This document shows positions 16,197 through 21,860 of a stretch of DNA of 24,969 nt, piece after piece. Origin of the DNA: CAZVBV01 sp964509975 (GTDB lineage: Bacteria > Patescibacteriota > Gracilibacteria > UBA4473); NCBI GenBank assembly GCA_964509975.1, contig CAZDZO010000015.1, positions 1 through 24,969 on the forward strand, given 5' to 3'. The translations under genes and the position numbers were made by a program. The notes below the pieces were generated by a model. It made no database searches, was not told where the DNA came from, and saw only the letters and a program-made list of their open reading frames with translations. Position 1 is the stretch's first letter; the number at the start of each line of letters is the position of its first letter.

Positions 16197-16277
16197 ACAT
16201 ACAGCGGAATCTGAATCAGGACTCTGATCCAATTAAAGGTAAAATGTTAAAAGAAATCTCAATTTCTAAATTTAAAA

Positions 16278-16350
16278 ACTCGTTGTCATTTGAACTTTTA
16301 GACTCGTTGATTTTTTAACTTTTAAGCTTGTTGATTCTTTATTGTTTGAA
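16278..16350 (+). repeat. Three imperfect tandem repeats of about 24 bp
   Basis: Units at 16278-16301, 16302-16325 and 16326-16350, each beginning RCTYGTTG and followed by a T-rich stretch and an AACTTTTA-like end. They lie just upstream of the rpmE promoter. The rest of the 16197-16376 gap shows no gene. Confidence 0.55.
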
Positions 16351-16376
16351 GTTAAAGATTGTTCAATAAGAAAAGC

Positions 16377-16404
16377 TTGACGAAAGGTCTTGAAGCCCTA
16401 CAAT
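16377..16404 (+). promoter_or_regulatory. rpmE promoter, twin of the rpsO promoter
   Basis: TTGACG (16377-16382), 16-bp spacer, TACAAT (16399-16404). The stretch 16372-16415 matches 22653-22695 with about three changes. Confidence 0.8.
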
Positions 16405-16429
16405 CGGCGCGATTTTTCAGTATAAAATT

Positions 16430-16678
16430 ATGAAGAAAGATATTCATCCAAAAACGCATCCAGTAGTTTTTCGTGACGCGAGTGCAGGAAAGGACTTCAT
16501 CGTCATGTCTACTATGACTTCAAAAGAGACCGAAAAAATTGATGGAGTAGAGCACTACGTAGTACATGTAGATATTTCATCAGCTTCTCATCCGTTCTTT
16601 ACGGGAAAACAAAAATTGGTCGATACATCCGGTCGTGTGGAGAAATTCAAACGACAGATGGAAAAGGTCCAAAAATAA
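16430..16678 (+). CDS. rpmE: 50S ribosomal protein bL31, type B
   Basis: 82 residues. MKKDIHPKTHPVVFRDAS, TSKETEKIDG and SSASHPFFTGKQKLVDTSGRVEKF match bL31. There are no cysteines, so this is the zinc-free type B form (often named rpmE2 or ykgM). bL31 sits at the central protuberance and helps bridge the subunits. It opens a run of genes with the membrane protein 12 bp downstream and rpmF and nusB beyond. The start at 16430 is the only sensible ATG and has no Shine-Dalgarno. Confidence 0.95.
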   Translation: MKKDIHPKTHPVVFRDASAGKDFIVMSTMTSKETEKIDGVEHYVVHVDISSASHPFFTGKQKLVDTSGRVEKFKRQMEKVQK

Positions 16679-16690
16679 TCTCTCTTTTTC

Positions 16691-17560
16691 ATGGCAAAAA
16701 CAAAAACAATTTCATTTGGTGTTTGGAAAACTCTTTTCCGAGATACGCTTACAGCATTTTCTTCTGTATGGTGGCGGATTGCTTCTGTGAATATATTTAC
16801 AATATTAACTCTTATTCTGGGGACAGGAATTCTGATTGGACTGGGATATGTAGCCTTTCAAAGTACGATTGAAAATCTTATCGCGAATATTTCGTTTGGA
16901 GGGGCTTTGGCAGGAATAATTCCTTTGATTGCCTTGGCAATTGTCTGGACGCTTTTTATACTAGTTTTCTCAGCAAATGGAAAAATTGCGAATAATATTG
17001 TTTTGAAGAACTACACAAAGAAAATAAAGAGATCACCTTTTAAAGTATACTTCATTGATACTTGGCATTACTTATGGCGATATATTTTACTTTCATTGCA
17101 TGTGCTTTGGTATCTTTTGTGGCCAATTATTATTTTTGCAGGAGTAATAAGTCTTTCCGTAACCTTCTCAAAAACAGAACTGGCACATCTAGATATTCCA
17201 ACGATTCTTTTGCTTGTAGTAATGGGAATGCTTTTCCTTTGGAGAATGATGTACGTGGTCTTTATGAAGAGTACCTTGGTGCATTTCGATAAAAAAGAGA
17301 AAAGTACCTTTAAAGCTATGAGAAAACTTGTGAAAGGAAATTGGTGGGGAGTGCTTCTCTCGATAGTCTTCTTTTTCATTGTAGCGAATGTGGTACGTGT
17401 ATTCTTCCTCGTTCCAGAAAGTATTTTTGCGAATCAGGAATTTAACATTTTTGCATTACTTGACTTTCTCTTCTCATTCTTTGTTTTGGCACCGCTTCTT
17501 ATTAGCTTCATGTATCTTTTCATGTTGCACCTTTCGAAAACAAAAAAGATTAAACCGTAA
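16691..17560 (+). CDS. Multi-pass membrane protein of unknown function
   Basis: 289 residues with about six hydrophobic segments: two in the first 100 residues (FTILTLILGTGILIGLGYV, IIPLIALAIVWTLFILVFS), two in the middle (WYLLWPIIIFAGVISLSV, IPTILLLVVMGMLFLW) and two at the end (WGVLLSIVFFFIVANVV, LLDFLFSFFVLAPLLISF). The first 25 residues and the last 10 are basic, suggesting both ends are in the cytoplasm. The look is that of a DUF975- or glycerophosphoryl-diester-phosphodiesterase-type membrane domain, but I cannot assign a family. Its position between rpmE and rpmF, with spacers of 12 and 18 bp, shows it is co-transcribed with ribosomal genes. Confidence 0.85.
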   Translation: MAKTKTISFGVWKTLFRDTLTAFSSVWWRIASVNIFTILTLILGTGILIGLGYVAFQSTIENLIANISFGGALAGIIPLIALAIVWTLFILVFSANGKIANNIVLKNYTKKIKRSPFKVYFIDTWHYLWRYILLSLHVLWYLLWPIIIFAGVISLSVTFSKTELAHLDIPTILLLVVMGMLFLWRMMYVVFMKSTLVHFDKKEKSTFKAMRKLVKGNWWGVLLSIVFFFIVANVVRVFFLVPESIFANQEFNIFALLDFLFSFFVLAPLLISFMYLFMLHLSKTKKIKP

Positions 17561-17578
17561 TTATTAATTTTTTAAACC

Positions 17579-17821
17579 ATGTCTAAAAAACCCGTACCTT
17601 CCAAAAAACAAGCTGTTAGTTCTACCCGTTCACGTCATGCATCATGGGTTCGAAAGATGCGTGTGAAGTTGAGTAATAAGATTACGCTTGAGGTGTGTCC
17701 AGATTGTGGAGCCAAGAAACGACGACACTTTGCTTGCAGTGAATGCGGGAAATACAAAGGTCGACAAGTTGTAAACGTAAAGGATACAAGTTCGAAACCT
17801 ATTCAAGAAATTGAAGCGTAG
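17579..17821 (+). CDS. rpmF: 50S ribosomal protein bL32
   Basis: 80 residues, about 20 longer than usual. Conserved N terminus MSKKPVPSKKQAVSSTRSRHA and a zinc ribbon CPDCG...CSECGKYKGRQVV. The extra residues are an acidic tail ending QEIEA. In many bacteria rpmF adjoins plsX or yceD; here it follows a membrane protein gene and precedes nusB. Confidence 0.96.
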   Translation: MSKKPVPSKKQAVSSTRSRHASWVRKMRVKLSNKITLEVCPDCGAKKRRHFACSECGKYKGRQVVNVKDTSSKPIQEIEA

Positions 17822-17823
17822 TA

Positions 17824-17850
17824 ATTTTCAATTTTCAATTTTCAATTTCT
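17824..17850 (+). repeat. Short tandem repeat between rpmF and nusB
   Basis: Three to four copies of a 7-bp unit (TTTTCAA) in the 34-bp spacer, where slippage could alter distance to the nusB start. Confidence 0.6.
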
Positions 17851-17855
17851 AAGTC

Positions 17856-18290
17856 ATGTCTACTAACAAACAAGCTCGTCACGAAAGTCGTATCATTGCG
17901 ATGAATGCACTCTTTTCATATTTTTCGCGAGAAGAATTAGTTTCTATCGAAGATAGTTTGGCACACGTGATCGAGATCGAAGAAAAAGAAAAAGATGACT
18001 TTGCAGAAACACTCTTGAATACCGCTATTGAGAATTTTGGGAAGATTAAAGTTATTATAAAAGTATACGCTCCAGAGTTTGCTTTCGAAAAGATTGCTCC
18101 GATAAATCGAGCGATTCTTATTCTTGGTATTACAGAGCTTAAATATTTTGATACGCCACCAATTGTGGTTATCAATGAATATATTGAGATTGCAAAAGAA
18201 TTTGCTGAAGAACGTTCAGCAGGGTTTGTGAATGGAGTGCTTGATGCTTTTCGAAAAAATATTGGGAAGGAGCGAGAAAGTGAAGAATAA
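17856..18290 (+). CDS. nusB: Transcription antitermination factor NusB
   Basis: RNA-binding helical protein that with NusE (S10) supports antitermination of rRNA transcription. 144 residues, normal length. The N-terminal RHESRIIAMNALFSYF corresponds to the conserved arginine-rich RxxARxxALQxLY start, and the C-terminal half has the hallmark INRAILILGITELKYFDTPPIVVINEYIEIAKEFAEERSAGFVNGVLDAF pattern (PINRAI, VVINEYIEIAK, FVNGVLD). Last gene of the bL31-bL32-NusB run; a terminator follows. Confidence 0.95.
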   Translation: MSTNKQARHESRIIAMNALFSYFSREELVSIEDSLAHVIEIEEKEKDDFAETLLNTAIENFGKIKVIIKVYAPEFAFEKIAPINRAILILGITELKYFDTPPIVVINEYIEIAKEFAEERSAGFVNGVLDAFRKNIGKERESEE

Positions 18291-18313
18291 ATACACTCCT
18301 TTATTACTTATTC

Positions 18314-18420
18314 CCTCATCATCAATTTTAAATTGATGATCCAGTTTATAATGCAACCCACGGCTTAAGCCGTGGGCTTTCTTTCTTGACTAGGTTCTCC
18401 AGTCAAGCTGGGGAATGAGG
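18314..18420. repeat. REPIN-like paired-hairpin element, family 2 copy A (107 bp)
   Basis: Left end CCTCAT + ATCATCAATT/AATTGATGAT-type hairpin (18318-18340) + CCAGT. Right end GACTAGGTT + CTCCAG/CTGGGG hairpin + AATGAGG (18388-18420). The flanks match the element at 22520-22631 while the hairpin arms differ. Confidence 0.6.
18357..18387 (+). terminator. Rho-independent terminator after nusB
   Basis: CCCACGGC (18357-18364), TTAA loop, GCCGTGGG (18369-18376), then CTTTCTTTCTT. It lies inside a paired-hairpin repeat. Confidence 0.75.
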
Positions 18421-18445
18421 AGACTGTAAAGGAGGGGGACAAAAC

Positions 18446-18473
18446 TTGAAAACAAAAGAAAGAGGAATACAAT
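18446..18473 (+). promoter_or_regulatory. rnc promoter, leaderless arrangement
   Basis: TTGAAA (18446-18451), 16-bp spacer, TACAAT (18468-18473), then 7 nt to the ATG at 18481. Confidence 0.7.
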
Positions 18474-18480
18474 CTCATCG

Positions 18481-19179
18481 ATGCCAAAATTTGAAGAACT
18501 ATTTCAGGAAATCGGATTTTCTCTTTCAGATGAGAAATTGTTAACAGAAGCGTTTACGCATCGATCAGCTGTAAATGAAAAATCAAACGCAGAAGCTCAC
18601 AATGAGCGTCTCGAATTTTTAGGAGATGCGGTGTTGGAATTGGTAGCGACTGAATTTCTTTATAAAAAATTTCCAGAGGCTCCAGAAGGGGAACTAACTA
18701 ATTTACGTTCAGCGCTTGTAAAAGGAGAGCATTTGGCAGAAGTGGCACGAAAGTTGAATTTAGGAAATCTTCTTATCCTCTCTCATGGAGAACGAAAATC
18801 TGGAGGCGCTGAAAAAGACTATCTTTTGGCAAATGTTGTGGAAGCATTGATTGGAGCGATTTATCTAGAGAAAGGGATTAAGGAAACGACAATCTTTATT
18901 AAGACTTTTATTCTGTGTGATTTAGAGACGATTATTGCAGAAGGGTCTCATATTGATGCCAAATCAGAATTTCAAGAGCTTACACAGGGTGTTATGGGGA
19001 TTACCCCGCATTATGAGGTTCTTTCTGAATCAGGTTTGGATCATGAGAAAATATTTGTTCTAGCAGCGTTCCTTGAAGATAAAAAAGTTGGAGAAGGACG
19101 AGGTGGATCTAAAAAGGAAGCACAAGTAAGTGCGGCTGCGGATGCTTTAAGTCATAAAAAAGATTGGCTTCCATTATGA
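18481..19179 (+). CDS. rnc: Ribonuclease III
   Basis: Cuts double-stranded RNA; matures rRNA and some mRNAs. 232 residues, normal length. The RNase III domain (1-150) has the signature NERLEFLGDAVLEL (E45, D49 and, further on, E121 in VVEALIGAIYLEKG, the metal-binding residues). A C-terminal dsRNA-binding domain (about 158-228) has DAKSEFQELTQ, then GEGRGGSKKEAQVSAAADAL. Its TGA overlaps the ATG of the pabB-like gene (ATGA), so the two are coupled. The rpsO-pnp spacer in this window carries a long stem that would be a natural substrate. Confidence 0.97.
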   Translation: MPKFEELFQEIGFSLSDEKLLTEAFTHRSAVNEKSNAEAHNERLEFLGDAVLELVATEFLYKKFPEAPEGELTNLRSALVKGEHLAEVARKLNLGNLLILSHGERKSGGAEKDYLLANVVEALIGAIYLEKGIKETTIFIKTFILCDLETIIAEGSHIDAKSEFQELTQGVMGITPHYEVLSESGLDHEKIFVLAAFLEDKKVGEGRGGSKKEAQVSAAADALSHKKDWLPL

Positions 19180-20297
19180 ACTTTGTAAATGCATTTGCTT
19201 TCTTTGTGCAAAAAATTAAAGCAGGGGAGGAGGGTGTGTTTTTTTCGGAACGAGAGGGAGATCGGGAGCGATGGATTTTTGGATGGGGGAAAAAAGTTGA
19301 AGCTGATTTTGAAAAAGGACCGTTCCCATTCTTTTCATTGACCTCCTTTGATGGGAAGGCTCACCAGTTCTGGCATTTCGATAATTTTGTGTCCAGTAAC
19401 GATGATTTGAATAAAAGTTTTGAACAAATGTGCAAAACTTCTGCACAAAATGTGTTCAACTTTTCGGAAGCACTAGATACAGACACGAAGGAGTCATTTT
19501 GTAAAAAAATTGAAACAGTTCGTCAACTTTCTGAAAAAGGAGAGGTGTGGGTACTTAACTTAGCGCACTCTCTGAGTGGTGAATTGACGGATGATAAAGA
19601 ATTATTAAACGTTTTCCACAATTTTCTAAAACTCGAAAAAGACCATTGTGGTGGGGTAATATGGACTGATGAACAAAAAATGTGTTCAACCTCTCCGGAG
19701 GTGTTTCTTCGACAGAAAGAGAATGTTTTGTCTACATTTCCCATTAAAGGAACTGGAACCGAAGCGTATTTAAAAAACAATGAAAAAGAGATTTCAGAGC
19801 TCGCGATGGTAACAGATTTGCTTCGCAATGATCTCGGGCAAATTGCACAAAAGGTATGGGTAGAAAAAGAACGAGTACTTGTAAATAGGGGAGATTTCTT
19901 TGATGCGCATGCGGAGATTTACGCGACCCTCCCCTCAATCCCCCCTCAGGAGGAGGGGAAGTCTGTTTTGACATGGGAACAATATAGATTACTTCTCCCG
20001 TGTGGATCGATCTGTGGGGCTCCGAAGAAGCGTGTCGTGGAGAATATCTTAAAATTGGAAAACTTTGATCGCGAATACTACACAGGGACGTTTGGGGTGC
20101 GTTATTCGCCGACGGATTCTGTTTTTAATATCCTTATTCGCACGCTCTTTATTGAACCCTCTCCCCAAGGGAGAGGAAGTTTGAAATGGAAATTTCCCGT
20201 AGGGGCGGGGATTACGTATGAATCCATTCCCGATCGGGAATGGGATGAGACTTTGCAGAAGGCGGGTGTTTTATTGCAAATAACAAAGAATAAATAA
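19176..20297 (+). CDS. pabB: Chorismate-binding enzyme, aminodeoxychorismate synthase component I-like
   Basis: 373 residues, near the short end for the family because the N-terminal region is reduced. Conserved catalytic part: STSPEVFLRQ (about 171-180), FPIKGTGTEAY with K191 in the PIKGT motif, ELAMVTDLLRNDLG (208-221), LLPCGSICGAPKKR (273-286), YTGTFGVRY and FNILIRTL, and GAGITYES. PIKGT with Lys is typical of PabB, which makes a covalent intermediate; TrpE and isochorismate synthases usually have Ala, so PabB (folate pathway) is favoured. No pabA or pabC is adjacent. The start is ATG 19176, overlapping the rnc stop by 4 bp. Four palindromic repeat elements lie in its frame (19420, 19670, 19926, 20158), which may make it a tolerant or decaying gene, though the core motifs are intact. 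Confidence 0.88.
   Translation: MNFVNAFAFFVQKIKAGEEGVFFSEREGDRERWIFGWGKKVEADFEKGPFPFFSLTSFDGKAHQFWHFDNFVSSNDDLNKSFEQMCKTSAQNVFNFSEALDTDTKESFCKKIETVRQLSEKGEVWVLNLAHSLSGELTDDKELLNVFHNFLKLEKDHCGGVIWTDEQKMCSTSPEVFLRQKENVLSTFPIKGTGTEAYLKNNEKEISELAMVTDLLRNDLGQIAQKVWVEKERVLVNRGDFFDAHAEIYATLPSIPPQEEGKSVLTWEQYRLLLPCGSICGAPKKRVVENILKLENFDREYYTGTFGVRYSPTDSVFNILIRTLFIEPSPQGRGSLKWKFPVGAGITYESIPDREWDETLQKAGVLLQITKNK
19420..19459. repeat. Nested palindrome inside the pabB-like gene
   Basis: TTGAACA (19420-19426) with TGTTCAA (19453-19459) and, inside, TGTGCA (19429-19434) with TGCACA (19442-19447). Read in frame in the variable N-terminal half. Confidence 0.5.
19670..19690. repeat. TTGAACA-type palindrome inside the pabB-like gene
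   Basis: TGAACA and TGTTCA arms around AAAAATG; one base different from 11111-11131, which is intergenic. Read as DEQKMCST before the conserved SPEVF motif. Confidence 0.45.
19926..19961. repeat. C/G-rich hairpin element inside the pabB-like gene
   Basis: CCCCTC (19942-19947) and GAGGGG (19953-19958) around AGGAG, preceded by another CCCCTC. Read in frame as LPSIPPQEEGK. Confidence 0.55.
20158..20176. repeat. Perfect hairpin inside the pabB-like gene
   Basis: CCTCTCCC and GGGAGAGG with a CAA loop, read in frame as EPSPQGRGS between two conserved strands. The CCCTCTCCCC-AAGGGAGAGG type is a known dispersed repeat in diverse bacteria. Confidence 0.6.
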
Positions 20298-20325
20298 CAA
20301 AGAGAAAAAAGTTCAAGTTCAAAAA

Positions 20326-20346
20326 GTTCAAGCCCGGACTTGGAAC
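20326..20346. repeat. Palindrome related to 20482-20499
   Basis: TTCAAG-CCCGGA-CTTGGAA, nearly the same as the perfect palindrome 150 bp on. The pair brackets AT-rich sequence with no gene; the interior includes an AATAATGA/TCATTATT stem (about 20449-20479). Confidence 0.5.
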
Positions 20347-20481
20347 GGAGAGAATACTGTTATAGACACGAAAACACGGGTATTGATTCTGGATATGAGG
20401 TATATTTTGGGGCTAGGGGGGGAAATAATGAACAATGAAGGGAGAATAATGAGTAATCGTCTGTAATTATTCATTATTAAA

Positions 20482-20499
20482 TTCAAGTCCGGACTTGAA
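20482..20499. repeat. Perfect 18-bp palindrome
   Basis: TTCAAGTCCGGACTTGAA. It overlaps the start of a tandem array of about 11-bp ACTTGAAAACA-like units (20493-20525) whose third unit supplies the lspA -35 box. Confidence 0.65.
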
Positions 20500-20516
20500 A
20501 ACAACTTGAAAACAAG

Positions 20517-20545
20517 TTGAAAAGGTCGACCTTCTTCGATATTCT
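20517..20545 (+). promoter_or_regulatory. lspA promoter
   Basis: TTGAAA (20517-20522), 17-bp spacer, TATTCT (20540-20545), then 13 nt to the ATG. Confidence 0.5.
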
Positions 20546-20558
20546 TTGCTCAACAGAA

Positions 20559-20993
20559 ATGAAAAAAATAACTTTTGTCTTTATCATCCTCTTACTCCTT
20601 GATCAGGTGACAAAGTTGATTGCTCGATTCTTTTTTTATGAACCAGCAGAAGAACTGCCTTTTGTGGGACTGGAAACCACACACAATACTGGAATTGCAT
20701 TCTCTATCCCGGTTCATCCACTGATTATTACCATTCTCACTATTGGAGTTCTTATTTATCTGGCTTGGAATCTGGCAAAGAAAGAACTCTTTTCCTGGGA
20801 AACGGTTGCTTTTACGTTCATCTTCACGGGAGCGGTTGGAAACTTTCTCGATCGGATATTTCTTGGTTCGGTAACAGACTTCATCCGTCTTTGGGAACTG
20901 CCTATATTTAACTTTGCTGATATTTTTATATTCTTTGGAGTGATGTTGTATTTGTGGTACACATTGAAGAATGCAAAAGAAGAAGTAGGATAA
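20559..20993 (+). CDS. lspA: Lipoprotein signal peptidase (signal peptidase II)
   Basis: Membrane aspartyl protease that removes the signal peptide of prolipoproteins after lipidation. 144 residues with four membrane segments. Family motifs: LLLLDQVTKLIA in the first segment, THNTGIAFSI (NxGxAFS), GAVGNFLDRIFLGSVTDFI with the first catalytic Asp in the GNFLDR loop, and FNFADIFIFFG with the second. The open frame extends 14 codons upstream from a TTG, but that start would lie in the promoter -35 box, so ATG 20559 is chosen. A lipoprotein substrate is encoded at 21861-22490. Confidence 0.96.
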   Translation: MKKITFVFIILLLLDQVTKLIARFFFYEPAEELPFVGLETTHNTGIAFSIPVHPLIITILTIGVLIYLAWNLAKKELFSWETVAFTFIFTGAVGNFLDRIFLGSVTDFIRLWELPIFNFADIFIFFGVMLYLWYTLKNAKEEVG

Positions 20994-20998
20994 ATGGT

Positions 20999-21063
20999 TC
21001 CCCGCCTCCGCGGGGATAAGTTCGACCAACGATTCACTCCGTTCATCGGGTCTCGCTTACTTC
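20999..21063 (-). repeat. Stop-codon-associated dispersed repeat, copy 3
   Basis: Minus strand: AAGTAAGCGAGACCC directly after the rpsT TAG (the TAA is in frame two codons later), ending in TCCCCGCGGAGGCGGGGA (20999-21016). It fills the space between the convergent lspA and rpsT. Confidence 0.7.
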
Positions 21064-21065
21064 TT

Positions 21066-21374
21066 CTATTTCACTTCTTTCACCTCTTCTTTCTTCGCAG
21101 GAGCTTTTGTTGTTTTCTTTCCATCCATAAGTTTTGAAAGTCGTGATTTCAATCGTCCTGCTGTGTTTTTGTGCAAGATGTTTTTCTTTGAAGAGAGATC
21201 AATAGCTTTTTGAACTTGAGGGAAGAGTTTTTGTGCTTCTGCTGTTTTTCCAGCAGCGATAAGCGTTTCGAACTCTTTCACCAACATTTTATATTTTCGT
21301 TGTGCAATAAGATTTCGTTGTCGACGTTTATCAGATTGTCGAACTCGTTTGATAGCGGATTTAATAATTGGCAT
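21066..21374 (-). CDS. rpsT: 30S ribosomal protein bS20 with lysine-rich tail
   Basis: 102 residues against about 87 usually. It begins MPIIKSAIKRVRQSDKRRQRN, the conserved bS20 start, and continues with the three-helix body (QKAIDLSSKKNILHKNTAGRLKSRLSKLM). The tail KKTTKAPAKKEEVKEVK is extra and resembles the extension of bS15 in this window. The open frame runs 53 codons further upstream, but that part lies across the promoter and is not coding. Confidence 0.96.
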   Translation of the reverse strand: MPIIKSAIKRVRQSDKRRQRNLIAQRKYKMLVKEFETLIAAGKTAEAQKLFPQVQKAIDLSSKKNILHKNTAGRLKSRLSKLMDGKKTTKAPAKKEEVKEVK

Positions 21375-21421
21375 GTCTTCTAATGAATAATGAACAGTGA
21401 AGAATGAATAATTGTGGAGGG

Positions 21422-21449
21422 AGAGTATAAATTCCCTGTTAAAAGTCAA
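21422..21449 (-). promoter_or_regulatory. rpsT promoter
   Basis: Minus strand: TTGACT (21444-21449), 16-bp spacer, TACTCT (21422-21427). The leader of about 40 nt is made of repeated ATTATTCATT-like runs. Confidence 0.6.
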
Positions 21450-21577
21450 ATAAAAGTTGAAGAAGCAGGGAGGTATTGAAGTCGGAAAGAATGGAGGAGA
21501 AAAAATTGAAAATAGAAAATTGGCAATTGACAATTGTTTCCTGAATCGCTAAAAAACACAAGCCTTTCTCGCGTTTC

Positions 21578-21654
21578 GCGCGCGTAGCTCAGTTGGCTAG
21601 AGCGCCTGCTTGACTTGCAGGAAGTCATAGGTTCGAGTCCTATCGCGCGTACCA
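21578..21654 (+). tRNA. tRNA-Val (anticodon GAC), CCA encoded
   Basis: Full cloverleaf: acceptor 21578-21584 with 21644-21650 (first pair G-U), D arm GCTC/GAGC, anticodon stem CCTGC/GCAGG with loop TTGACTT (21610-21616), T arm ATAGG-TTCGAGT-CCTAT, discriminator A and encoded CCA (21652-21654). The anticodon is GAC for GTC/GTT valine codons. Position 37 (21615) is T, where nearly all tRNAs carry a purine. Confidence 0.92.
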
Positions 21655-21693
21655 TCGAAAAAAACAGAGGACTTGTTCTCTAGTTTTTTCGAT
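21654..21693 (+). terminator. Hairpin after the tRNA
   Basis: ATCGAAAAAA.. (from 21654) pairs with GTTTTTTCGAT (21683-21693), with an inner AGAG/CTCT stem. Likely terminator or processing stem of the tRNA transcript. Confidence 0.6.
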
Positions 21694-21803
21694 AATTTAC
21701 ATGGACGAGAACCGTTTAAGGTTCGTTGATTTGCACTGAGAAGTGAAATGACGAAGATGCAAATCCCTCGAGTAGCCCCGCATTGCGGGGCGTAAGGAGA
21801 GAA

Positions 21804-21821
21804 TCCTAATCGCGCGTACCA
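21804..21821 (+). repeat. Second copy of the tRNA-Val 3' end
   Basis: Repeats the last 17 nt of the tRNA (21638-21654) with one extra A. The sequence between holds hairpins GAACC/GGTTC (21709-21724), GATTTGCA/TGCAAATC (21728-21765) and GCCCCGC/GCGGGGC (21775-21791). Confidence 0.7.
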
Positions 21822-21847
21822 CTCTTTCTCAAGAAGGGTGGTTTGTG

Positions 21848-21853
21848 TATAAT
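21848..21853 (+). promoter_or_regulatory. -10 box of the lipoprotein gene, leaderless arrangement
   Basis: Consensus TATAAT followed by 7 nt and the ATG at 21861. The -35 region (TTTCTC, 17 bp upstream) is weak. Confidence 0.6.
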
Positions 21854-21860
21854 CTCCACA

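Noticed and set aside
16691..17560. Naming the membrane protein as a permease subunit
   Set aside because: Only hydrophobic segments are visible, with no transporter family motif.
19176..20297. pabB-like gene as a pseudogene
   Set aside because: Despite four palindromic elements there is no frameshift or stop and all catalytic motifs remain.
21695..21821. A second tRNA ending in CGCGCGTACCA
   Set aside because: No D arm, anticodon arm or normal T loop can be drawn upstream; only the 3' tail is repeated.
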